Shown: positions 52,658 through 62,464, counted from the stretch's first letter. The stretch is DNA of 64,000 bases from Dyadobacter sp. 676 (GCF_040448675.1 NZ_CP159289.1:5501001-5565000); one strand, 5' to 3'. Numbers and translations are program-made. Notes: generated by a model not told the origin, from the letters alone.

Positions 52658-52707
52658 TGTATGTCTTCAAACTAACTTGGACAACAGCTTAGAGAGTATT
52701 TTCAGGT

Positions 52708-53705
52708 TTATAAAGCTATTAATTTTTGGTTTAGATACTGGATTTTGCGCTGTTTCAGGGTCTGATTTTTGATTTGCTCTCTTCTTTTCAAAATGAGTTC
52801 ACCGCGGCCAAAGTAGACGTCAGCAGGCGTCAGATTGTTCAGCGATTCGTGGTACCGCTGGTTGTTATAGCGTTCTACAAATTTGCCGATTGCTTCCCTT
52901 AGCTGGTCTGGGTGAAAGAAATTTTCGAGCTTGACCATTCCATGGCGGCCACATTTTTCATGGTCCGGTGGTAACGTTCTATCTTTCCTTGCGTCTGCGG
53001 ATGGGCCGGTCTGCCATGCACCTGTTGCATTTGAAGCGTATTTTTCAGATAATCGCCCAACTCGCTGGATATGTAACACGCCCCGTTATCTGAGAGCAAC
53101 TTGGGTTTAGCTTTGGTTTTTATTCTTGCCTTTTTTATAGCAAGCTCAACGGTCCTTTTCACATCATCTGCCTTCATGCTGCTACACAGCTCCCAGTGGA
53201 TGATGTACCGGCTGTAATCGTCGAGAACCGTACTCAGGTAGTAATACCCCCATCCGACTACTTTGAAATAGGTAAAGTCAGTCTGCCACATCTGGTGGAC
53301 AAAAGCGGTTTTGTCCTTAAACTGATCCGATGCCGCTATTAAAATATGGGTCGGGGCACTGACTAATCCACGTTCTTTGAGTATCCGGTAGACGCTTGAC
53401 TCAGAGATGAATACCTGCTGCGTGTCGGTAATGTAATGGGCTAGTTCACGGGAGGACAGGTCTGTCTGGTCCAGGGCTAGCTGGACAACCAGGTCTTTCT
53501 GCTGTTGAGGGATGCTGTTCCATTGCCGGTTCGACGCTTTCTTCGTGCTCAAAAGGCCATCGTATCCATGATCCAGGAATTTGCTATACCATTTATAAAA
53601 CGTGCTTTTGGCAATACCAAGCTCCTGCAACGTCTTTTTGACACCCAGTTCGGATTGGGTTACAGTCTGGATAATCTCGTATTTTTCTGATGCCGATAAT
53701 CTCAT
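52708..53705 (-). pseudogene. IS3-family transposase OrfB with a 14-bp GC-rich insertion
   Basis: N-terminal part (MRLSASEKYEIIQTVTQSEL, LGIAKSTFYKWYSKFLDHGY), then the DDE core: Asp in HQMWQTDFTYFKVVGWG, Asp in KPKLLSDNGACYISSEL, Glu in QTQGKIERYHRTMKNV. Relatives read HRSMKNVVKLENY here; in this copy 14 bases (52936-52949) come between NV and VKLENFFHPDQL, shifting the frame, after which VERYNNQRYHESLNNLTPAD continues in the other frame to the stop at 52708. No other lesion is visible. Confidence 0.8.
52936..52949 (+). repeat. GC-rich insertion 7 (14 bp) in a second IS
   Basis: Plus strand CATTCCATGGCGGC, edges ambiguous by up to two bases. The core CCATGGCGGCC resembles the core of insertions 1-6 in the IS at 31.7-32.9 kb. 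Confidence 0.55.
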
Positions 53706-53739
53706 AAATCTTCGGTATTTGAGGTTTAATCCAGCATCG

Positions 53740-54078
53740 TCAAACTTTTTTTACGATATCATACCGCAAAAACAGATCTGCCACCATTTCTTTCAGTCGG
53801 GCATTTTCCTTACGCAGTTCGCTGACTTCGTCTGTCGTGGCTTCTCGCGTCAGATCACCTTCCAGCCGTTTCTTTCCAGCTTCCAAAAACTCCTTGTTCC
53901 ATTTATAGAATTGAGATTCGTTGATCTGGTGTTTGCGGCACAGCTCGGCGACCGAGATCTCCGCACGCAGCGCTTCCATCACGATCAGTACCTTCTGCTC
54001 GGCAGTGAAAAGCCGTCGGGTCTTACGGCGAATGTCCTTAATGTAATTCTCAGGTGTAGGCTTTTTTGTGTTTCCCAT
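53740..54078 (-). CDS. IS3-family transposase OrfA
   Basis: 112 residues: helix-turn-helix FTAEQKVLIVMEALRAEISV, ELCRKHQINESQFYKWNKEF, and a coiled tail ELRKENARLKEMVADLFLRY. OrfB begins 34 bases after its stop in the +1 frame; an A7 run near the end could allow slippage, but separate translation is also possible. Intact. Confidence 0.9.
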   Translation of the reverse strand: MGNTKKPTPENYIKDIRRKTRRLFTAEQKVLIVMEALRAEISVAELCRKHQINESQFYKWNKEFLEAGKKRLEGDLTREATTDEVSELRKENARLKEMVADLFLRYDIVKKV

Positions 54079-54156
54079 GATTTAAAGTACTCATTTTTAG
54101 GAAAACACTCTCTTTACTTTCATTCAAAGTTGTCCACTTTTCGCTGACGATTTACA

Positions 54157-54442
54157 CCAAAATACAATATCGAAGGATTGCTTACCTGATGCACATGTTT
54201 GTGTTTTTTGCCAAAATTCTTCATTCCTCTGCTCTGTGAAAACCCGTTTCTTGCGTGAATTCTTCAAAATAGGGAATTCTGGTCTCGTTCGACGGGACTA
54301 CCGCCATACACATATCAGGAAAATGCTTATGATTCGGTCAATAATTACACAATCTACGCGCGGGTAATTCGGGATGGTATGTCTAAGGCCGGGAAATGGG
54401 TGTTTACTTTGGCCTGTCCGCAGAGGCGGAAAGAATATTATT
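54157..54442. other. Gap between IS and sulfatase operon
   Basis: About 285 bases with no gene or repeat recognised; the sequence does not resume the RCC1-like gene. Confidence 0.35.
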
Positions 54443-54480
54443 GTTGCCGGCAAAGGCGGGGAATAAGCTTTGCCGGCAAC
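54443..54480 (-). terminator. Terminator hairpin of the SusCD-sulfatase operon
   Basis: Perfect 13-base arms GTTGCCGGCAAAG (54443-54455) and CTTTGCCGGCAAC (54468-54480) with a 12-base loop begin 5 bases after the last sulfatase stop. On the minus strand it is followed by AATAATATTCTTTCC, moderately T-rich. Confidence 0.75.
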
Positions 54481-54485
54481 GCGGG

Positions 54486-55895
54486 CTATTGAACTTCTTT
54501 TTTCAGCACTTCGTAGCGCGCACGCATTTGCAAAAGTTTTTGCTTGTGCGCTTCATTTTTTACAAGATTGGTAGTCTCGTGCGGGTCCTTACCGGTGTTA
54601 TAAAGCTCCTCGTAATCGTGTTCAATGTATTTCATGTATTTAAAATCCTGTCCTACTACACCCTCCACTTTCGGCAGGCGCGGACTTCCGAGATAGGTGT
54701 GTTCGTAGAAGAAATCCTTGCGCGGCGCGACTTTGCCGCTGGCAAATTGCAGCAGGTCCTTACCCTGCATTCCGGCAGGCACCTCGGCCCCGGCCAGTGC
54801 GAGCATGGTAGGCGCTACGTCGATATTGAGCGCAATCGCATCTGATTTTTTGCCAACCAGGTTTTTAGGTAAAGGCGGACCTGAAATAATCATCGGTATG
54901 CGGATCGATTCTTCAAAACCAAACCATTTCCCTTCCAGACCATGCTCGCCGAGCGAAAAGCCATTATCCCCCATGAAAATGATCACGGTGTTTTCATAAA
55001 TACCCTTTTGTTTCAGCTGCGCCACCAGATTACCCACTACTTCGTCTACGCCGGAAATCAGCCGGTAATAGTTCCGGGTGGTTTCCTGACGGAGCTCTTC
55101 GGTTGCGAAAAGCGGCTTCCAGCGTTCGCGGCCAATGTTTTTATCGGTTCTGAAAAAGTCGGGATGCTTGTCCCAGTATTTGGGGTCGGCAGTTTCGGGT
55201 TTGGGAATAGCTGCATTTTTGTACAAATCCTTAAAACGGGCCTGAACCGGATAGGTAGGTGGGTTACCGTCGAGCTCGTGCGGGGCTTTGAAGCTCACCG
55301 AAAGATTGAACGGGCCTTTATCTGCAAACTGATCGATAAACCGGGCAATGTCCGTATTCACACTATCGGTATGGTGCACTATTTTGCCGCTCTTGTTGAT
55401 CAGCTCGTACACCGGCTGCCCCTCCTTCGGGCTCGACCAGTAGTCGAACAGAGAGTCGGGCTGGTTTTTGACGTCGATGCCCAATTTTCCAATAAAACCG
55501 AGCTTGTACCCCTGCTTTTTCAGCAATGCGGGATATGTCTGTGCCAGGGCCCCGGGGCTGAAATCGGTTGTGAAATCATTGATTTTATGCCTGGATTCGT
55601 ATTGCCCGCTCATAATGCTTGCCCGGCTTACGCAGCAGATCGCGGTAGTTACGTAGGCCTTCCGGAACAATATCCCGTTGTGGGCCAACGCGTCGAGATT
55701 AGGGGTTTGGATAATTTTGTTCCCCATTACGCCTAATGCGTCCCAGCGGTGATCGTCGGTCAGCAGGAAAATGATATTGGGCTTTTTTGGATCGGCGGAT
55801 TGCTTTTTCACTATCCAGGCAGAAATGGCGGGGACAATACCCAGCATGACAAGCATTGCGAGCCGATGTATGCTTGTGAGCGTCGCGTTTTTCAT
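54486..55895 (-). CDS. Sulfatase (formylglycine-dependent)
   Basis: 469 residues, alkaline-phosphatase superfamily. An N-terminal hydrophobic segment (about 13-27, LAMLVMLGIVPAISAW) leads export. Metal site PNIIFLLTDDHRWDALG; the maturation motif is AICCVSRASIMSG, that is C-x-V-S-R with Val at the usual Pro/Ala position; further motifs KLGFIGKLGIDV and IIFMGDNGFSLGEHGLEGKW. Cys is expected to become formylglycine by a maturase not seen here. It cleaves sulfate esters, probably from a sulfated glycan imported by the neighbouring SusCD. Last gene of the operon, one base after the preceding sulfatase stop. Confidence 0.9.
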   Translation of the reverse strand: MKNATLTSIHRLAMLVMLGIVPAISAWIVKKQSADPKKPNIIFLLTDDHRWDALGVMGNKIIQTPNLDALAHNGILFRKAYVTTAICCVSRASIMSGQYESRHKINDFTTDFSPGALAQTYPALLKKQGYKLGFIGKLGIDVKNQPDSLFDYWSSPKEGQPVYELINKSGKIVHHTDSVNTDIARFIDQFADKGPFNLSVSFKAPHELDGNPPTYPVQARFKDLYKNAAIPKPETADPKYWDKHPDFFRTDKNIGRERWKPLFATEELRQETTRNYYRLISGVDEVVGNLVAQLKQKGIYENTVIIFMGDNGFSLGEHGLEGKWFGFEESIRIPMIISGPPLPKNLVGKKSDAIALNIDVAPTMLALAGAEVPAGMQGKDLLQFASGKVAPRKDFFYEHTYLGSPRLPKVEGVVGQDFKYMKYIEHDYEELYNTGKDPHETTNLVKNEAHKQKLLQMRARYEVLKKEVQ

Positions 55896-55896
55896 A

Positions 55897-57363
55897 TTAT
55901 CTGGTTTTCAATTCTTCGTAATAGGAAGCCGGGCGCAGGCTGTCTTTGTGGTCGTAATTGTAGTTCCAGCGCTTCATGTATACATCCGCAGGCTGGAAAT
56001 CGTCATCAATGTCTTTCAGCATTTTAGTCAGTTTCGCTTCCAGCTCCGACTGGATTTTCTTGTACTCCGGCTTGCCGATCAGGTTGTTTTGCTGGTACGG
56101 ATCGGTTTGATTGTCATAAAGCAGCCAGGGCCCGTTCAGTCGGCGCGTGTAGGTGTACCGCTCCGTGCGCACGCCGCGGTATTCCCTGCCGCCATTGCTG
56201 AAATTGTACTCGTGGAAAGGTACCGGCAACGTAATCAACGCCGCGTCCAGGGGATATTTCTCGGGTTTCAAAATGCCTGCGGAAACGTCGGTACCCTGTA
56301 CGCTGGCCGGGATTTTGATGCCGCTCAAACCGAGCAGGGTAGGCAAAATATCGGGAGTGCCGAGCGGTTTGGATATGGTAATGCCCTTTTTGCCCAGCTT
56401 TTCAGGATAGCGGATCAGCATGGGCACCAGCGCCGATTCGTCCCAGGGGCGCTGCTTGCGGAATACCCCGCGGGTAAGGAGCATATCCCCGTGGTCGGAG
56501 GTGAATACCACGATCGTGTTTTCCGCAATGCCCTGTTTTTCGAGTGCGTCCAACAATTTTCCGGTCATATCGTCCAATGCCGTGCAATGCGCGTAGTATT
56601 GGGCCAGCACTTTTCTGGCGCTGTCCTGCATTTCGGCGGGTACGTTCGGACGAACCCTGAGTTTGGCGGGGTCGTACATTTTCTGGTATTTCTCAGGTGC
56701 CGTTTCGTATGGATTGTGTGGCGGCCCCCAGGATAGCACCAGCAGGAAAGGGTTTTTGCCGGATTGTTTGATAAAACCGATGGCGCTGTCGGTCTGCGGG
56801 AATGCGTCGTAGCCTTCCCAATAGACCTTTTTATCATTCTCATCAAAATAAAATGAATTGTTGTAATCGTGCGTTACCTCGCGCGCTTTCCAATAATCAA
56901 ACCCCTGCCGGCGCTCACGCGGTACCGGCTTGTCGCGCGCGCTGAACGGGCCTTCGCCATTTTTGTGGCCGTTCACGTGCCATTTGCCGATGTAGCCTGT
57001 GCGGTAGCCGTTCTCCTTGAAAATTTCGGCCATTGTCAAAGCTTCATTGGCCAGTGGCTTGTCGTTGTAAAACAATCCGTGCTTCAACGGATACTGCCCG
57101 GTGAGCAGCGAGGCGCGGTAAGGCGTGCAAACGGGCATGGTGGATACCGCGGTTTTGAAATTGACACTCTGACTGGCCAGCTTGTCGATATGCGGCGTTT
57201 TTACATCTTTGTTTCCCGCGTAGCCTACCGCTTCGGCCCGCCATTGATCGGCGAGGATGATGATCACATTCGGTTTGGCCGCTTTCGGCTGCTTCAAACG
57301 CACGGCGAAAACAGAGGCAAACGCAACAGCCAGGATACATGCGGCTTGCAATATCTTTTTCAT
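55897..57363 (-). CDS. Sulfatase (formylglycine-dependent)
   Basis: 488 residues with a signal peptide (about 1-22, ILQAACILAVAFASVFA). Motifs: PNVIIILADQWRAEAVGYAG (metal site), VCTPYRASLLTGQYPLKHG (canonical C-x-P-x-R maturation motif), TGYIGKWHVNGH and VVFTSDHGDMLLTRG. Resembles choline/heparan-type sulfatases of group S1. Placed 12 bases after the SusD gene. Two different sulfatases in one operon point to a substrate with two sulfate positions. Confidence 0.92.
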   Translation of the reverse strand: MKKILQAACILAVAFASVFAVRLKQPKAAKPNVIIILADQWRAEAVGYAGNKDVKTPHIDKLASQSVNFKTAVSTMPVCTPYRASLLTGQYPLKHGLFYNDKPLANEALTMAEIFKENGYRTGYIGKWHVNGHKNGEGPFSARDKPVPRERRQGFDYWKAREVTHDYNNSFYFDENDKKVYWEGYDAFPQTDSAIGFIKQSGKNPFLLVLSWGPPHNPYETAPEKYQKMYDPAKLRVRPNVPAEMQDSARKVLAQYYAHCTALDDMTGKLLDALEKQGIAENTIVVFTSDHGDMLLTRGVFRKQRPWDESALVPMLIRYPEKLGKKGITISKPLGTPDILPTLLGLSGIKIPASVQGTDVSAGILKPEKYPLDAALITLPVPFHEYNFSNGGREYRGVRTERYTYTRRLNGPWLLYDNQTDPYQQNNLIGKPEYKKIQSELEAKLTKMLKDIDDDFQPADVYMKRWNYNYDHKDSLRPASYYEELKTR

Positions 57364-57375
57364 AGAATCAAAAAT

Positions 57376-58854
57376 TTAATATCCGGGGTTTTGTTCGAGT
57401 TTGTTGACCAGCACCTGTTCTTCCGGCACGGGCGCCAGTAGTTTAAAAGCCTCCATTTCATAGGCGGCGGCGTATAAAAACGACTTTTTAGCCTTTTCCC
57501 TCGCGCCATGTGCACTCATTACCTCCAATGCTTTTCCGGTGCGTTTGAGGTCGTACCAGCGCTGGTTTTCAAAACAAAATTCAACCTGCCGCTCTTTGGC
57601 AATCAGTGCGGCCAGCTGGGCCCGGCTACCCGCGGTGATCGCTTTGGTGAGTCCGGCGCGTGTTCGTACCTGCTGTACAAATGGAATTGCCTCGCCGGTT
57701 TTCCCTTGTTCGTTGAGTGCTTCGGCGTACATTAACAGGATGTCGGAATAGCGCAGGACGGGCATATTGTCGCCAGTTCGATCGTCGGGGGCGGAAAGCG
57801 GGGCTTTGAACTTGTTACAATATGGAATATCCTTCACCACCGCGTCCCAATCTTTGCCTCGCCAGATCGCAATCGAAGCTGCTTTACGCTTGTCGCCTTC
57901 CTCGAACGCATCGATCAGATCGTCCGTAGGCTGGTTCCAGCCGCCGCCGACCAGATTGATATTAGGCCGCTTCGTAATTTCCCCGCCCGATGACCAGGGG
58001 GCAAACCAGAACAAAAACCGGTTGGCCAGCTCCGCATTGTTTTCCGAGTATTGTACGGAGAAAATAGTCTCCTTGTAATCCTTGTTTGCAGGATTGAAAA
58101 GATCGTCGTAAACAGGCAGCAGGCTGTATTTTCCTAAATCTATCACCTGTTTCAGTACCGTTTCGGCTAATGCGTGTTGTCTGGTGGTGAGATACACTTT
58201 TCCCAGGAGTCCCAACGCGGCGCCTTCGCTAGCGCGGCCGTTTTCCTCTACATCGCGTGCGGCGGCAAAGTGCGCGGCGGCTGCTTTCAGGTCTTCAATA
58301 ATGGCGGCATAAACCTCCTGCTCGCCCGACCGCTTGATACCTACCGCCTCCTGCGAACCGATCGGCTTCAATACCAGCGGAACGCCGCCGTACTGGCGCA
58401 CCAAGTTGAAATAATACAGCGCACGCAGAAACCTGGCTTCCCCGGCTGTGCGCTCTTTCAGCGACATTTTGGACCAGGTTACCTCCGGCCGGTCGATCTC
58501 GTTGAGCAGCTTGTTGGCGCGGGTAATCCCATTATAGGAAGTATTCCAAAAGCTGGCGTAGGCCACGTTGCTGGTGGACATAATAAACTGGTCGATCACG
58601 CCTTTGGAAGCCTCTCCGGTAACATTACTGTATTGAAAACTCGCATTGTCCGAAGGCAGCTCCGCCATTACCCAGTGGTCTACCTTTTCCAGGTTACGCA
58701 GCGGCACATAGCAGCCGTTTGCCAGAAGGATGAATTCGGTTTCGGACTTATAAAAGTTGCTTTCGTTAAGGGTTGTTTCCGGGTACAGCCGCAGGAAATC
58801 GTTGTCGCAACTGCTCGATATGCCTGCTATCAGCAGGATCAATAGCTTTTTCAT
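57376..58854 (-). CDS. SusD/RagB-family glycan-binding lipoprotein
   Basis: 492 residues from the ATG at 58854; the open frame reaches further upstream only because it runs antisense-like into the SusC gene. Lipoprotein signal MKKLLILLIAGISSSCDNDF (Cys at 17). SusD motifs: FLRLYPETTLNESNFYKSET, EARFLRALYYFNLVRQYGGV, VLRYSDILLMYAEALNEQGK and RQVEFCFENQRWYDLKRTGK. It caps the SusC barrel and captures substrate at the cell surface. Starts 23 bases after the SusC stop. Confidence 0.95.
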   Translation of the reverse strand: MKKLLILLIAGISSSCDNDFLRLYPETTLNESNFYKSETEFILLANGCYVPLRNLEKVDHWVMAELPSDNASFQYSNVTGEASKGVIDQFIMSTSNVAYASFWNTSYNGITRANKLLNEIDRPEVTWSKMSLKERTAGEARFLRALYYFNLVRQYGGVPLVLKPIGSQEAVGIKRSGEQEVYAAIIEDLKAAAAHFAAARDVEENGRASEGAALGLLGKVYLTTRQHALAETVLKQVIDLGKYSLLPVYDDLFNPANKDYKETIFSVQYSENNAELANRFLFWFAPWSSGGEITKRPNINLVGGGWNQPTDDLIDAFEEGDKRKAASIAIWRGKDWDAVVKDIPYCNKFKAPLSAPDDRTGDNMPVLRYSDILLMYAEALNEQGKTGEAIPFVQQVRTRAGLTKAITAGSRAQLAALIAKERQVEFCFENQRWYDLKRTGKALEVMSAHGAREKAKKSFLYAAAYEMEAFKLLAPVPEEQVLVNKLEQNPGY

Positions 58855-58877
58855 TTCAATCAAATTTCGGTTAATGG

Positions 58878-61800
58878 TCAGAAGCTCAGATTGATACCAC
58901 CTGAAACGGTGCGCGCCAGCGGGTACGACGACATATCGATGCCCGGTGCCAGCGTGTTGCTCACACTCGCACTTTGTCCCTCGGGATTGGCCCCGCCGTA
59001 CTTTGTAAATGTGGCCAGGTTTTGCACGGTAGCGTAAATGCGGCAGCCTTTGATGAACCGCGTCGCCTTCATCAGCCGATCGGGCAGATTGTAGCTTAAT
59101 GTGATATTGGAAATGCGCAAATAGCTCGCATCTTCTACCCAAAGGTTGGAAACGCGGTGGCCCAGGCTGGGGGTCAATTTGGGAATGCCGTAGTGCCGGC
59201 CGTCGCCCGGATTATCCGCGCTGCGCCAGCGGTTGGTCCATTCCCGGCTTACATTGAAAAATCCCTGCAGGTTGTCCACCGTCTGGCGCAGCCCGTTCAT
59301 CACCTGCCCGCCGTATTGTCCGTTCACAATCACGTTCAGGCTGAAATTTTTGTAAGACAAGCTGTTGGTTAATCCGTAAACAAACTTGGGCTGCGGGTTT
59401 CCGATGATCGTATAATCGAGCATATCGGTAATCACGCCATCCCCGTTGATATCCTTATAGCGGATATTGCCTTCGTAAACCTGCGGGGTTTTGATCAGAT
59501 CGGGATTGGCGATATCCTCGGCGGTGTATAATCCATCGAACACATACCCGAAAAACTGCCCGATAGGTTTGCCTACTACCGACACGTTGGTTGCATTCCC
59601 GTCGTTATTTCCGGCCAGAATGCGGTCGCCGTTGTCGTTGAGCGAGAGTACTTTATTGCGATTGATGGCCATGTTGAAGTTCACGTCCCAGTTGAGCGCA
59701 CCCTGCACGGGCGTCCCGCCGAGCGCAATTTCCACGCCTGTGTTGCGGATATTTCCTTTGTTGACGGTTTGAGAAGTGAAGCCGGTAATCGCAGGGATCA
59801 CATCCGGCAGCAGCATATTCATGCTTTTGCGGTAATAATAATCCACCGCCAGCGAAAGGCGGCTGTTGAACATTTCAAGATCAGCGCCGACATCGATCTG
59901 ATTGGATTCCTCCCAACCCAGATAGGGATTGGAAAGACCAACGGTAGCCGCAGTAACCTGGTTATTTCCAAAAACATAAGCCCCCGCGCTGATCGCCGCC
60001 AGATGCGAGTAGTTACCGATATTGTTGTTGCCGCTTTTGCCAAAACTTGCGCGTAGTTTCAGGTTATTGATCGATTTAATATCCTGGAAAAAAGATTCTT
60101 CGGAAACACGCCAGGCGGCCGCTACCGATGGAAAAAACGCGAACCTGTTGTTTTCCCCGAACCGCGAAGAACCGTCGGAGCGGAATGTAGCTGTGAGCAG
60201 ATAGCGGTTTTTGAAAGCATAATTCAATCTTCCCAGGTATGAAATCATGCTCCATTCGTTCACGTCCTCGCCCCACGCACTGATTGCCTGCGCGCCGTTG
60301 ATGGTCTCGATCAGATCATTTGCATAAGGGCGCGCCGTGAGGGAAACGCCGGTGCCGCGGAATTTCTGGGTAGTGTAGCCCAAAAGTGCATCGATCCGGT
60401 GATCGCCCAACTCTTTTTCATAATTCAATGTATTCTCCACCAGCCAGTTGAAACTTTCTCCATTGGCTTTGTACGCAGCCCCCGTTCCCGGCACAGGCGG
60501 TGCATTAGGCGCTCCTACCGTACTGGGTACATATTGATTGTATTTGGAAGTAGACCAAATGGTGTTGATCGAGCTTTTCAGCCGCAGTTCGGGCGTGATA
60601 TCCCACTCCGCAAATGCTATTCCGAGGTTCTGAAAATCGCGCTCGGATTGCACCGTTTCGCGCAGCACGAAAAGCGGATTCGCAAAGCTCCACGCCGAGT
60701 GATACTTGCTTTGGGGCGAGGTAATGTACGGGATCAGATTCCCGTTTGCATCATAAGGCGACATCACCGGATTAGCCCAGTTGGCCACTCCGATAATATC
60801 CCCTCGACTTTGGTTGGTAGCAGTACGTTTCTGACTAATATAGGTTGGCTGCAGGGAAGCGCCTACTTTTATCACCTTTCCCACTTTGGAATCAAAACCA
60901 ATGCGGCTGCTGAAACGCTCTACACCCGTGTATTTAACGGTACCCTCCTGGTTAAAATAGCCCAGACTGAATGAGAGCAGCGATTCTTTGGAGCCTTTTT
61001 GCAGACTGAAGTTGTGGTCCTGGATTGCGGCGGATTGCAGCAGCAAGTCATACCAATCCGTGCCGGGCCCGTTAAGCGCGTCCAGGTTCCGGTAAGCCAC
61101 CGGATAATCTTCCAGGGTACCTTGCCGGTTTTCCAGCCTTTTCACTGCGATATCGATGCGGTCGCGCTGAAACTCGGCAAACTCGCGCTGGTTCATCAGC
61201 TGCGGGCGGCCGCGTTGCGGAACGGTTTGCACACCACGCATGGAGGATACGTTCACTTCCGTACGATCGAAGCCGCCTTTTTTGGTAGTGATCATGATCA
61301 CCCCATTGGCCCCGCGCGATCCGTAGATAGCGGTGGACGAAGCGTCTTTTAAAACAGTAACCGATTCAATATCATTGGGATTGATAAAAAGCAGCGGATT
61401 GGTATTCGCATTTAAACCCGAAGAGTAGGGCATTCCGTCCACGACGTAAAGTGGCTCGTTACCTGCGCCCAGCGAACCGCTGCCCCGGATTTTAACCGAA
61501 GTACCTGCTCCCGGCGCGCCGGATACCTGCTGGATTTGCACCCCGGCCACTTGTCCCATCATTTTCTGGTCAATGGTCGCAACCGGCAGCGAGCGCGTCG
61601 TGGCCGGATTCAGCTGGGCGACGGAGCCTGTCAGGTCGGCTACCTTTTGGGTGCCATACCCGATCACCACCACTTCATTGAGCTGACTGTTATCCGGTAC
61701 CATTTTCACATGCAGCTGCGACTGGTCGCCGACCGTAATTTCCTGCGCCTGGTAACCTACAAACGAGAACACGAGCACGCTGCTCCTATCTTCCGCGGTG

Positions 61801-62315
61801 AGGCTGAATTTGCCCTCCGCGTCCGTAGAAGTTCCCTTCGTAGTGCCTTTGATGGCGATATTCACACCCGGCAGCCCCACGCCCCTTTCGTCCACCACTG
61901 TACCCGAAACGCCTATTTCGGACTGGCTGTCGCGAGCGGCTTTAATCGCTTTTTCAGCTGCTTTAATGATTATGTAATTGCCCTCCAGATGGTAAGCCAG
62001 GTTGGCGGGAGGCAGCAGGTTATCAAGCACCGACTTTAATTTCTTGTTTTCAAAATCCGCATTTACCCGTGGGGCGGAGCGGATTGCGTTGGCTGAGTAG
62101 AGGAAGTTCACACCGGTTTTGGCAGCCAACTGGTCCAGCGCCGAAGTGAGCGGCGCATTCTGTACGCGCAGTGTCACGAGCTGGTCGAGCAACTTTTGGC
62201 CCAGCGCCTTTTCGGGTGCGGCCACCACGGTGGTGAGTATTCCCAATACCAGCAAAAGGGCAGATACTTTCATGGCACAGCCATACAATCGTTTGGTAAA
62301 CGATATTGATTTCAT
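58878..62315 (-). CDS. SusC/RagA-family TonB-dependent outer membrane transporter
   Basis: 1145 residues. Signal segment (about 15-40, MKVSALLLVLGILTTVVAAP); STN domain (about 45-110, VTLRVQNAPLTSALDQLAAK), a CarboxypepD-like domain (about 135-210, VSGTVVDERGVGLPGVNIAI), the plug with SLGAGNEPLYVVDGMPY and SVTVLKDASSTAIYGSRGAN, then the barrel to NLSF. The STN domain shows that it signals to a FecR anti-sigma, which is encoded upstream (62465). It imports a ligand with SusD using TonB energy. Intact. Confidence 0.95.
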   Translation of the reverse strand: MKSISFTKRLYGCAMKVSALLLVLGILTTVVAAPEKALGQKLLDQLVTLRVQNAPLTSALDQLAAKTGVNFLYSANAIRSAPRVNADFENKKLKSVLDNLLPPANLAYHLEGNYIIIKAAEKAIKAARDSQSEIGVSGTVVDERGVGLPGVNIAIKGTTKGTSTDAEGKFSLTAEDRSSVLVFSFVGYQAQEITVGDQSQLHVKMVPDNSQLNEVVVIGYGTQKVADLTGSVAQLNPATTRSLPVATIDQKMMGQVAGVQIQQVSGAPGAGTSVKIRGSGSLGAGNEPLYVVDGMPYSSGLNANTNPLLFINPNDIESVTVLKDASSTAIYGSRGANGVIMITTKKGGFDRTEVNVSSMRGVQTVPQRGRPQLMNQREFAEFQRDRIDIAVKRLENRQGTLEDYPVAYRNLDALNGPGTDWYDLLLQSAAIQDHNFSLQKGSKESLLSFSLGYFNQEGTVKYTGVERFSSRIGFDSKVGKVIKVGASLQPTYISQKRTATNQSRGDIIGVANWANPVMSPYDANGNLIPYITSPQSKYHSAWSFANPLFVLRETVQSERDFQNLGIAFAEWDITPELRLKSSINTIWSTSKYNQYVPSTVGAPNAPPVPGTGAAYKANGESFNWLVENTLNYEKELGDHRIDALLGYTTQKFRGTGVSLTARPYANDLIETINGAQAISAWGEDVNEWSMISYLGRLNYAFKNRYLLTATFRSDGSSRFGENNRFAFFPSVAAAWRVSEESFFQDIKSINNLKLRASFGKSGNNNIGNYSHLAAISAGAYVFGNNQVTAATVGLSNPYLGWEESNQIDVGADLEMFNSRLSLAVDYYYRKSMNMLLPDVIPAITGFTSQTVNKGNIRNTGVEIALGGTPVQGALNWDVNFNMAINRNKVLSLNDNGDRILAGNNDGNATNVSVVGKPIGQFFGYVFDGLYTAEDIANPDLIKTPQVYEGNIRYKDINGDGVITDMLDYTIIGNPQPKFVYGLTNSLSYKNFSLNVIVNGQYGGQVMNGLRQTVDNLQGFFNVSREWTNRWRSADNPGDGRHYGIPKLTPSLGHRVSNLWVEDASYLRISNITLSYNLPDRLMKATRFIKGCRIYATVQNLATFTKYGGANPEGQSASVSNTLAPGIDMSSYPLARTVSGGINLSF

Positions 62316-62401
62316 ACTTTTAGAAAGAATTAAGGTTTATGACCGGTAGATGCAATTGGTTTCCTAGGCCTGCATTTTACCTTCGTTAAGCATTGATTCA
62401 C

Positions 62402-62427
62402 CTCCCTGTTCGCGCAGGGAGTTTTTT
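62402..62427. promoter_or_regulatory. Hairpin between fecR-like and susC genes
   Basis: CTCCCTG (62402-62408) and CAGGGAG (62415-62421) followed by T6 on the plus strand. Canonical terminator only for plus-strand transcription; on the gene-coding strand the stem has no T-tract. It may stop antisense transcripts or shape the SusC leader. Confidence 0.45.
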
Positions 62428-62464
62428 GTTCATGGTGATTTATTGGGCTGCATGTCGAAAGGGT

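Larger units (their letters stand above)
52658..54156 (-). mobile_element. IS3-family element (about 1.5 kb) with two-gene transposase
   Basis: The ends match over about 30 bases with mismatches: TGTATGTCTTCAAACTAACT then TGGACAAC at 52658, and TGTAAATCGTCAGCGAAAAG then TGGACAAC read inward from 54156. No target duplication is evident (flanks CTAC and CCAAA), so a flank may be deleted. The element encodes orfA and a broken orfB on the minus strand. Confidence 0.8.

Noticed and set aside
57376..59142. SusD gene starting at 59142
   Set aside because: The first 96 codons overlap the SusC gene and lack family features; the lipoprotein signal at 58854 is the proper start.
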